In this document: positions 1 to 6,391 of the stretch, piece after piece | How positions within the stretch are numbered: the stretch's first letter is position 1 | Layout of the letters: the number at the start of each line of letters is the position of its first letter | Source of the DNA: DATCRE01 sp964235605 | Lineage (GTDB): Bacteria > Bacteroidota > Bacteroidia > Cytophagales > Cyclobacteriaceae | Direction of reading: 5' to 3' | Length of the DNA: 10,003 nt | Assembly: GCA_964235605.1 (NCBI GenBank) | Contig: CAXSCR010000093.1 | Location: 1-10,003, forward strand | Notes under the pieces: model-generated | Databases searched by the model: none | What the model was told of the DNA's origin: nothing | The model's input: the letters and a program-made list of their open reading frames with translations, nothing else | Program-made: the position numbers and the translations under genes

Positions 1-38
1 ATAGATTTGGTCGCAAATTGATCAAAATCTAAACCACT

Positions 39-2204
39 ATGGCGTATCTACGATTCGAAGCTCTTAAAAAACTCAGCGATCGTTCACGTGTAAATGTTGA
101 AGTGCCTCTTGAAGTAGTTTCCAAATTTTATGGAGAATATGTGTTTGGCATGGAAGAAATGCGCGGAACTCTAGCCCCTGCTGTCTTTAAAAAAGTTAGC
201 CAGGCAATTAAAAACCACGAAAAAATTGATGAAACCACTGCTGATGCAGTTGCTGCTGCAGCTAAATCATGGGCTATGGGAAAGGGTGCAACCCACTTTA
301 CCCATTGGTTCCAGCCTCTAACAGGCGCTACCGCTGAAAAGCATGATTCTTTTTTTGATGCTCTGGCAGGTATTGAAAGATTTAAAGGAAGTGAGTTAGT
401 TCAACAAGAACCAGACGCCTCTTCATTCCCTAATGGCGGCATAAGAAGTACATTTGAAGCACGTGGTTACACGGCTTGGGATCCGACTTCCCCGATGTTC
501 CTTTATGGACAAACATTAACGATTCCTACAATTTTTGTTTCTTATACAGGCGAAACGCTAGATGCAAAAGCGCCATTATTAAAGGCACTTAAAGCTGTAG
601 ATAAAGCAGCTACACGCGTTTGTCAGCTTTTTGATAAAGACATTCAACATGTTGTAGCCTCACTGGGTTGTGAACAAGAATATTTTGTAGTAGATAAAGC
701 GCTTTTTAACGCGCGTCCTGACTTAGTAATGGCGGGTAAGACTGTGTTTGGTCACTCTCCGGCACGTGGTCAACAATTAGAAGATCATTACTTTGGTTCA
801 ATTCCTGGTCGTGTTTACGAATTCATGAAAGATTTTGAAATCGAAGCATGGAAACTTGGAATACCTGTACGTACCCGTCACAATGAAGTAGCACCAAGCC
901 AATTTGAAGTAGCACCTTTATTTGAAGAAGTGAATATCGCCAATGATCATAATCAACTCCTTATGGATTTGATGGGTCGCGTTGGCGAGAAGCATGATCT
1001 TAAAATTTTGTTCCATGAAAAACCTTTTGCAGGCGTTAATGGAAGTGGTAAACACAACAACTGGTCATTGATTACTGATACGGGAGTAAATCTTTATGCG
1101 CCTACAAGCAGTGCGCGTGATAACCTCATGTTCTTAACTTTCTTCGTTACAACAGTTAAAGCGGTTCATGAGCATGCTGATTTATTACGTGCTAGCATTG
1201 CAACACCAGGTAATGACTTCCGCTTAGGTGCTAACGAGGCTCCTCCGGCAATTATGTCGGTATTCCTTGGTGCGCAAATGAGTGCAGTACTAGACGAGTT
1301 AGAAAAGAAAGGCGGTAATGTTAAGATTGAAAAAGGTGACAATATGTATATGAAATTAGGCATCGATCAGATTCCTGAAATCATTCTTGATGCTACCGAT
1401 CGTAACCGTACTTCACCATTTGCTTTTACAGGAAATAAATTTGAATTCCGTGCTGTAGGTAGCAGCGACAATTGCGCTACACCAATGGCTGCGTTGAATT
1501 TGATAGTTGCTGACCAGCTTGACAAATTCTTTGATTCAGTTACAAAGGAAACTGATAAAGGAACCGAAAAGCGTTTAGCTATCGTTGAAGTTCTTCGTCA
1601 ATATATTAAAGAATCTAAAGCAGTACGCTTTGAAGGTGATGGTTACTCTGAAGAGTGGGTTCAAGAAGCAGCAAAAAGAGGATTGAGCAACATTAAGAGC
1701 ATGCCAAAAGCTTTGGATGCTTATACTTCTAAAAAATCACTTGACCTATTTGAAAGACATGGCGTAATGTCTCATAAAGAAGCTGAGGCGCGTAACGAGA
1801 TCAGATTCGAGAGCTACATTAAACGTGTTCAAATTGAAGCTCGTATATTAGGCGATCTTGCATTGAATCATATTGTGCCTACTGCAATCGCTTATCAAAA
1901 CAAGCTTATTACAAACGCAAATGGTCTTAAAGGATTAGGCATTGATAACGGTACGGTTATAAAAACCATCACCGAAATCAGTGGTCATATCGCCACTATC
2001 CAAAATGGTGTTCGTTCTATGGTTGATGAACGCAAGCGCGTTAACAAGATTGCAGAATCTCACAAACGTGCTATAGCTTATTGCGATGATATCAAAGAAA
2101 AATATTTTGAAGATATACGTGATGCTGCTGATAAGTTAGAACTTTTAGTAGATGATGAAGATTGGCCTTTGGTAAAATACAGAGAACTTTTGTTCTTACG
2201 CTAA
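39..2204 (+). CDS. glnN: Glutamine synthetase type III
   Basis: This cytoplasmic enzyme makes glutamine from glutamate and ammonia with ATP, the entry step of nitrogen assimilation. At 721 residues it has the usual length of the large GSIII family, which is about 1.5 times the length of ordinary GlnA. Visible signatures are the N-terminal GSIII hallmark THFTHWFQPLTG (residues 86-97), the metal-ligand segment EQEYF (212-216), the glycine loop and metal-binding stretch GVNGSGKHNNWSL (332-344), and the phosphate/glutamate-binding RNRTSPFAFTGNKFEFR (455-471). A helical C-terminal region characteristic of GSIII follows (about 500-721). The ATG at 39 gives the expected N-terminus (MAYLRFEAL). No Shine-Dalgarno is seen, which is normal in Bacteroidota. 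Only 38 bases precede the gene, so the promoter is outside the window. It stands alone and converges on the next gene. The family assignment is very secure; the symbol glnN is the common one for GSIII, although some genomes use glnA. Confidence 0.97.
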   Translation: MAYLRFEALKKLSDRSRVNVEVPLEVVSKFYGEYVFGMEEMRGTLAPAVFKKVSQAIKNHEKIDETTADAVAAAAKSWAMGKGATHFTHWFQPLTGATAEKHDSFFDALAGIERFKGSELVQQEPDASSFPNGGIRSTFEARGYTAWDPTSPMFLYGQTLTIPTIFVSYTGETLDAKAPLLKALKAVDKAATRVCQLFDKDIQHVVASLGCEQEYFVVDKALFNARPDLVMAGKTVFGHSPARGQQLEDHYFGSIPGRVYEFMKDFEIEAWKLGIPVRTRHNEVAPSQFEVAPLFEEVNIANDHNQLLMDLMGRVGEKHDLKILFHEKPFAGVNGSGKHNNWSLITDTGVNLYAPTSSARDNLMFLTFFVTTVKAVHEHADLLRASIATPGNDFRLGANEAPPAIMSVFLGAQMSAVLDELEKKGGNVKIEKGDNMYMKLGIDQIPEIILDATDRNRTSPFAFTGNKFEFRAVGSSDNCATPMAALNLIVADQLDKFFDSVTKETDKGTEKRLAIVEVLRQYIKESKAVRFEGDGYSEEWVQEAAKRGLSNIKSMPKALDAYTSKKSLDLFERHGVMSHKEAEARNEIRFESYIKRVQIEARILGDLALNHIVPTAIAYQNKLITNANGLKGLGIDNGTVIKTITEISGHIATIQNGVRSMVDERKRVNKIAESHKRAIAYCDDIKEKYFEDIRDAADKLELLVDDEDWPLVKYRELLFLR

Positions 2205-2219
2205 TACATTCTGTAAACA

Positions 2220-2251
2220 AAAAAGGATCCCGAGAAATCGGGATCCTTTTT
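2220..2251 (+). terminator. Rho-independent terminator after the glutamine synthetase gene
   Basis: A perfect hairpin begins 15 bases after the stop codon. The 9-bp core GGATCCCGA/TCGGGATCC is closed by a GAAA tetraloop and extended by an A-run pairing with a T-run, giving a stem of about 14 bp that ends in TTTTT. The A-run before the stem becomes a U-run on the opposite strand, so it could also stop antisense transcription coming from the convergent hydrolase gene. Confidence 0.9.
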
Positions 2252-2306
2252 GTGTATTGAACCTTATCACAGGTATTTAAAATTGCAATCAAGATTGATA
2301 AAAGTA

Positions 2307-2336
2307 AAAGGGAAACCGATTTCTCAGTTTCCCTTT
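2307..2336 (-). terminator. Terminator of the convergent GH16 gene
   Basis: The inverted repeat AAAGGGAAAC / GTTTCCCTTT has a 10-base loop that can pair slightly further inside. Read on the minus strand it lies 28 bases after the hydrolase stop codon, and the stem is followed by a T-rich tract (CCCTTTTACTTTT), as expected for an intrinsic terminator of that gene. It is independent of the hairpin at 2220-2251. Confidence 0.8.
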
Positions 2337-2364
2337 AATTTAAATATCAATATTAATACCTCAT

Positions 2365-5300
2365 TTACTTTTTACTTATTTTCATTTTTATTGTATGTTG
2401 TTTGCTTTGAATGTGAATGATGTATAGTCCGGTGTTAAGCGTACCAACATGCACTGAACTTTGTTTTACTTTTGTTGTGAGCACCGATTTTCCAGAGATA
2501 TCTAACACACTAACTGGTGCGCCATCTTCAACACCATTGAGATATAAAAGGTCATCAACAGGATTCGGATAACTGCTATACGCAGCTGATTGATTTACAT
2601 CTGATTCTCCATCAACACCTGTAATGCGTCCGCTTCCCAGCACGAAGTTTATCCAGTTAAAGTTAAACCCACCTGATACTATGTGAGCGCGTAAAGTTTG
2701 GGCACCTGCAATTAAGGTTACATTTGCAGAAACAGTTGACCATATTTGTCCACCGCCATTGTTAGGTACGTTTACCGTTGCAAGTACAGTGGCTGCTTTT
2801 CTTAATTGCAACTGGGCACCCGCAGCGAAACCAGCAACTCTGAATTGTGCCGTGTAAGTGCCAGCAGCATTAACATTTACATTATAATCCATCCAATCAT
2901 TGGCATCGATCCAGCCTACATTTTGGCCGCTTCCAGTATCCGAAGTAGTTTCAGTTTGTACACCACTCATGGCAGAAAAATTTTCAGCTTGGATTGTTCC
3001 TGGAATGGTTGCTCCATTGGCGCTTGTTCCACCATAGACTTCTAATTCAAAAATTGAATAGCCATAGCCTGTGCCGCGTGCTGTTCCATTAATTCTTACA
3101 TATCTGCCGTTTCCTGATAAACCCGTATGGTCATTTACAAGTGTTGTATTTCCGGTTACGGTTTTAATGGTGGTCCATGACGTTGTACTAGAGCCAATCT
3201 GTACTTGATAGTCTTTTCCAAACGCATTCTCCCAGGTAATTTTAACCCGGTTGATATCATACGCTGCTCCAAGATCTACATAGATCCATTGTGGATCACT
3301 AAATGCACTTTCCCATCTTGATGTAATTACGCCATCTACTGCACTGGCAGCTACGTTACCACCTAATACAGAAGAGGCTGTTGCTAGCTTATTCAATGCA
3401 AGGTTTGTATTGGTTGTTCCGGTAGTAACAGTAACAGTTATTGCCGCTGATGTTGTGCTTGATCCGTCATTGTCAGTTGCTTTTGTTGTTAAGGAATAAT
3501 TTCCAACAGGAACATTGGTCCAATTATAACTGTATGGACTTGAAGTATCGGTACTTAATAAGTTTGTACCATTATAAAACTGTACTTGTGTTATTGAGCC
3601 GCCAGGATCAGATGCGTCAGCAGTAATATTTATACTTGCTGGTGCTATGAAGCTAGCATTGTTTGCGGGTGCCGTTATAGAAACATTTGGTGATGAGTTT
3701 CCGCCTGCCCCATAAACTTCCATTGATAAAATAGAATATCCGTAACTAGTTGCTCTAGCTGTTCCGTATATCCTCACATACCTGGCTGATCCTGTCAAGC
3801 CTGTTAGATCATTTACTGTTGTTGTATTACCTGTTATCGTTTTGATTGTCGACCACGAAGCAGCATCAGTAGATGTTTGTACTTGATAGTCTTTTCCGAA
3901 AGCGGTTTCCCAAGTAATTTTTACGCGTGAAATATTATAGGTATTTCCTAAGTCTACATATATCCATTGTGGATCAGCGTATAGACTTTCCCACCGCGTA
4001 GTTAAGTTTGCGTCAAAGGCATTTGATGCGGCAAAACTTCCGGTTACTGAGGAAGCAGTACCTGGTCTATTTAATGCAAGGTTAGAACCGGGGCCGTTTA
4101 CTGCTATTGTTACTGAATTTGAACTTGATGTAACGCCTCCGTTGTCAGTTGCTTTTGCAGATACTATATAATTTCCTGCAGGCACATTTGTCCAATTATA
4201 ACTGTAAGGTGCACTGTTGTCAGTCCCTATCAATGCTGTTCCATTATAGAATGAAACTGATGATATGGTTCCGCCTTCAAGATCTGATGCAGTTGCAGTA
4301 AGTTGAATGTTGCCTGGTGCAGGATAGGTTTGTGCGCCAGTTGGTGCAGTAAGTGTTACTGATGGAGGAGGATTAAATGTTAATCCGTTTGTATAAACTC
4401 TCACCCAGTCAATATATACATCCGCAGGGAAGATGGCCTCATTTACAATTGGCCCTCCATATGTTTGTCCGCCGCCGCCAACGCCTGCGCTTAAGATAAC
4501 ATACATCTTATGTTCAAAGGGGTGCCATTCAGGGAAAAGATTTGAGTATTCTGATTTTCTTACTTTTCTTCCATTTATAATTTGTACCTCAGCCTGGTTC
4601 TGTCCATCTAAAGCGAATGCCGCACCGTCATTAAAATAATGCACGTGGTATACATTATCATCAACAAGGAATTCGAGACGATCAGCGAACCAATCGATTC
4701 CATACGTATGCCATTCATTAGCAGCCACATTTGGGTCAGTTGTGGATGACTGGGCGCAGCATTGATATTGCGGATTACGCAATTCACTGCTCCAACGTGT
4801 TGTTGCATTGCCATCAAAGGCATTTGCAGCACCTACATCTGTACCTTGAATTGAAGAGGCAGTTGCCGGACGGTTTAATGCTACATTCGTACTTCCACTG
4901 GTTGATAGTACTTGAAATTCATACAAGGAATAACCCCAGTCGTTTGATCTTTGGGTGCCAGACATTTTAACGAAGCGTGCATTTATAGAATTAAAAGTAA
5001 TATCATCAATTCCACCATCGCCATTCGTTGTTGTGTAAACCGTAGTCCATGAAGTTCCATCTGTCGATGTTTCTATCTTAAATGACTTTCCTGTATTCTC
5101 CCAGTTCAAAATAACATGGTTGATACTTATTACTGAACCAAGATCAACTCTTATCCACTCCGGGGTATCAGGTGCTTGTTGATCAGCGAAATTATAATAT
5201 CCGCCTTGTGAACCATGGTTCCAATCAGCATACGTATTGTTGTTATAGGCCCATGCATAATGAACCGTACCCAGGTTATGAGCCGGAATCGAACCTACAT

Positions 5301-5775
5301 ATTCCATTATGTCAATCTCGCCACCTTGAGGCCAGCTGATATTGGGTTGACCTGGCGGTGTTTCATTAGGCATCATCCAAAATGCAAAACCTTGGCCCAT
5401 GGTCCTTACACCTTTTGGCCATACCCGGGCAAGAATACGATGGTTAGGTCCCCATGCTGCTTTACCCATGGTGTTAATCCGGCCACTCGTATAATTTCTG
5501 TCCATATACGTTTCTTTGCGAGTAGTAATTCTTAGGGCACCACCATCAGCACCTGCAATGCCTTGCTCAATGGCAACATTTTCTGGGCGCTCTGTTGCTC
5601 TATCAAGTTGGCCTGTTCCGAAATCACCATTTACGCCGGTTCCAATTTCATAACTCCATTTACTCTGGTCTAAACTGGTGCCATTAAATTCATCACTCCA
5701 CTTCAACGTCCATGTCTGGCCGTTAGCTGCCATGCTCATGCACATGACAACACATACAAAAATTAGTTTCTTCAT
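2365..5775 (-). CDS. Secreted multimodular GH16 glycoside hydrolase (laminarinase-like) with F5/8C, CBM6-like and T9SS sorting domains
   Basis: This is probably an extracellular endo-beta-glucanase of family GH16 (laminarin or mixed-linkage glucan is the best guess). Order of parts: signal peptide, residues 1-19; GH16 catalytic domain, about 24-462; Ig-like Big_7-type domain, 469-560; F5/8C (CBM32-like), 562-689; second Ig-like domain, 695-784; third F5/8C copy, 787-915; CBM6-like module, about 923-1046 (IPGTIQAENF start, NWINF end); T9SS type A sorting tail, about 1066-1136 (SYPNPVDD start, MKISKK end). The catalytic motif is GGEIDIMEYVG (151-161), with E153 as predicted nucleophile and E158 as acid/base. 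The six-residue ExDxxE form with Met is typical of laminarinase-type GH16. The catalytic domain is interrupted at about 205-337 by an F5/8C domain whose halves are in swapped order. The only cysteines of the mature protein are C339 and C340 beside that insert. The ATG at 5775 is followed directly by the signal peptide; no Shine-Dalgarno is visible. Substrate is inferred from family motifs only. Confidence 0.95.
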   Translation of the reverse strand: MKKLIFVCVVMCMSMAANGQTWTLKWSDEFNGTSLDQSKWSYEIGTGVNGDFGTGQLDRATERPENVAIEQGIAGADGGALRITTRKETYMDRNYTSGRINTMGKAAWGPNHRILARVWPKGVRTMGQGFAFWMMPNETPPGQPNISWPQGGEIDIMEYVGSIPAHNLGTVHYAWAYNNNTYADWNHGSQGGYYNFADQQAPDTPEWIRVDLGSVISINHVILNWENTGKSFKIETSTDGTSWTTVYTTTNGDGGIDDITFNSINARFVKMSGTQRSNDWGYSLYEFQVLSTSGSTNVALNRPATASSIQGTDVGAANAFDGNATTRWSSELRNPQYQCCAQSSTTDPNVAANEWHTYGIDWFADRLEFLVDDNVYHVHYFNDGAAFALDGQNQAEVQIINGRKVRKSEYSNLFPEWHPFEHKMYVILSAGVGGGGQTYGGPIVNEAIFPADVYIDWVRVYTNGLTFNPPPSVTLTAPTGAQTYPAPGNIQLTATASDLEGGTISSVSFYNGTALIGTDNSAPYSYNWTNVPAGNYIVSAKATDNGGVTSSSNSVTIAVNGPGSNLALNRPGTASSVTGSFAASNAFDANLTTRWESLYADPQWIYVDLGNTYNISRVKITWETAFGKDYQVQTSTDAASWSTIKTITGNTTTVNDLTGLTGSARYVRIYGTARATSYGYSILSMEVYGAGGNSSPNVSITAPANNASFIAPASINITADASDPGGSITQVQFYNGTNLLSTDTSSPYSYNWTNVPVGNYSLTTKATDNDGSSTTSAAITVTVTTGTTNTNLALNKLATASSVLGGNVAASAVDGVITSRWESAFSDPQWIYVDLGAAYDINRVKITWENAFGKDYQVQIGSSTTSWTTIKTVTGNTTLVNDHTGLSGNGRYVRINGTARGTGYGYSIFELEVYGGTSANGATIPGTIQAENFSAMSGVQTETTSDTGSGQNVGWIDANDWMDYNVNVNAAGTYTAQFRVAGFAAGAQLQLRKAATVLATVNVPNNGGGQIWSTVSANVTLIAGAQTLRAHIVSGGFNFNWINFVLGSGRITGVDGESDVNQSAAYSSYPNPVDDLLYLNGVEDGAPVSVLDISGKSVLTTKVKQSSVHVGTLNTGLYIIHIQSKQHTIKMKISKK
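3031..4371 (-). repeat. Tandem duplication of an Ig-like plus F5/8C unit within the hydrolase
   Basis: Two consecutive units of about 221 residues (469-689 and 695-915) each consist of a Big_7-type Ig-like domain and an F5/8C domain. Matching landmarks are PYSYNWTNVP at 523-532 and 747-756, and DPQWIYVDLG at 601-610 and 827-836, giving an offset of 224-226 residues. Similarity is visible at DNA level as well, for example a shared run reading ATCCATTGTGGATCA near 3283 and 3962. The copies have diverged clearly, so the duplication is not very recent. Confidence 0.85.
4765..5163 (-). other. Permuted F5/8C domain inserted inside the GH16 catalytic domain
   Basis: Residues 205-290 of the hydrolase match the C-terminal two thirds of an F5/8C domain, from WIRVDLG to WGYSLYEFQV. 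Residues 296-337 match its N-terminal third, from NVALNRPATASS to TTRWSSELRNPQ. The two normal copies in this protein run the other way round: NLALN..., TTRWES or TSRWES, then DPQWIYVDLG, then YGYSI. Both ends of the insert fall at the conserved Pro-Gln/Trp point of the normal copies. GH16 sequence flanks it on both sides: the catalytic motif and a TVHYAWAY segment before, and EWHTYGIDWFADRLEFLVDD after. The order is read directly; that it folds as one domain is inference. Confidence 0.85.
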
Positions 5776-5893
5776 AATTCGTTTTGGTTAGGTTTGTTGA
5801 AATGCGCTCAATCTTTTTCTGAAGGATAGTTAGCCATCGCGTATTCTCAAGCATAGATAAATGTCCGCAAACGAATGTTTGATGTGAAAATAT

Positions 5894-5914
5894 CGAGTAC
5901 GGGACGAGTACGGG
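5894..5914. repeat. Phased direct repeat CGAGTACGGG x2
   Basis: Two exact copies of CGAGTACGGG (5894-5903 and 5905-5914) are separated by one base, so the period is 11 bp, about one helical turn. The repeat is GC-richer than its surroundings. It lies about 120 bp upstream of the hydrolase start and about 480 bp upstream of the surface-protein start. Spacing and position suit an activator or response-regulator site; the regulator is unknown. Confidence 0.5.
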
Positions 5915-5972
5915 TTATAGAAACGAATAGGATTATGATTTAAATCTACGGAGATTCAAAACCTACATCGTG

Positions 5973-5987
5973 GCAGATTAAATCTGC
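5973..5987. repeat. 15-bp odd palindrome GCAGATT-A-AATCTGC
   Basis: A perfect 7-bp inverted repeat surrounds one central base. The size fits a dimeric repressor or activator half-site pair. It lies about 200 bp upstream of the hydrolase start codon. Function is unknown. Confidence 0.4.
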
Positions 5988-6033
5988 AGGCTGTAAACGT
6001 TATATGTTTTTCTGCGTTCAATGGGTTATATAT

Positions 6034-6054
6034 CTTTAGTCTTAATGACTAAAG
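6034..6054. repeat. 8-bp perfect inverted repeat CTTTAGTC / GACTAAAG
   Basis: The arms at 6034-6041 and 6047-6054 are separated by TTAAT. No T-run follows on either strand, so it is more likely an operator-type dyad or a leader hairpin than a terminator. It is nearly central between the two divergent start codons. Confidence 0.4.
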
Positions 6055-6109
6055 CTCTTACAGCAATGGTGATTAATACACCATATAGATGCCGAAAATT
6101 ATAAGATCA

Positions 6110-6121
6110 ATGTTTAAACAT
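6110..6121. repeat. 12-bp palindrome ATGTTTAAACAT
   Basis: This is a perfect palindrome. Its right half, TTTAAACATA, recurs 24 bp downstream at about 6137-6146. AT-rich palindromes of this length arise easily by chance, so it carries little weight alone. Confidence 0.25.
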
Positions 6122-6177
6122 ATGGTTCAAATTATTTAAACATAAATCCTCGAAGCGAAGCATCAATATTTAAAGCA

Positions 6178-6220
6178 TTTATCAGGAAAACTTACTTACG
6201 TTTTTTCATTACCTGATAAA
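6178..6220. repeat. Inverted repeat TTTATCAGG / CCTGATAAA
   Basis: The 9-bp arms at 6178-6186 and 6212-6220 match perfectly. Inside them AAAAC (6187-6191) can pair with GTTTT (6200-6204), giving a bulged hairpin. It lies about 170-210 bp before the surface-protein ATG and could be an operator or a 5'-leader structure. Confidence 0.4.
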
Positions 6221-6305
6221 TAAGGTAAAGTTAGTCCTTTTATCGTCTTTCCAATTGGGTTATTAACTGCCATCGGGTATAAACACCGATATCATCATTT
6301 ACATT

Positions 6306-6327
6306 TAATTAATTGATCAATTAATTA
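6306..6327. repeat. 22-bp perfect palindrome with GATC centre
   Basis: Nine bases on each side (TAATTAATT and AATTAATTA) match perfectly around a central GATC. It lies 64 bp upstream of the surface-protein start codon, where a repressor or activator could sit. Its AT-only arms raise the chance of a fortuitous palindrome. Confidence 0.4.
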
Positions 6328-6391
6328 CGTGGGTATCTTCCCATTCTATAATAATACTTAATAACGGAATTACAGGGATAATTTTATTCCT

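Larger units (their letters stand above)
5776..6391. promoter_or_regulatory. Divergent intergenic control region between the hydrolase and the surface-protein gene
   Basis: This 616-bp stretch has no credible coding sequence on either strand and must hold the start signals of both outward-reading genes. It is AT-rich and contains a phased direct repeat (5894-5914) and inverted repeats at 5973-5987, 6034-6054, 6110-6121, 6178-6220 and 6306-6327. No convincing Bacteroidota promoter (TTG at -33 with TAnnTTTG at -7) was found in the right place for either gene. A TATAAT at 6347-6352, 40 bases before the surface-protein ATG, has no matching -35 element. The region is regulatory by position; no individual element is proven. 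Confidence 0.55.

Noticed and set aside
4765..5163. Swapped F5/8C halves as a frameshift or assembly artefact
   Set aside because: The reading frame is intact on both sides, GH16 sequence continues properly after the insert, and both breakpoints fall at the same conserved point, which a random misassembly would be unlikely to produce. Read-level confirmation would still be useful.
5215..5535. Plus-strand open frame of 106 codons inside the hydrolase gene
   Set aside because: It lies opposite the GH16 catalytic motif region, which is unmistakably coding on the minus strand; no protein family features are seen.
5789..5796. TAGGTTTG matching the Bacteroidota -7 promoter consensus on the plus strand
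   Set aside because: It is almost 600 bp from the surface-protein start, lies right next to the hydrolase start, and has no convincing TTG element at the correct distance.
6273..6291. ATCGG / CCGAT inverted repeat
   Set aside because: Only five base pairs with a nine-base loop; expected by chance in a region of this size.
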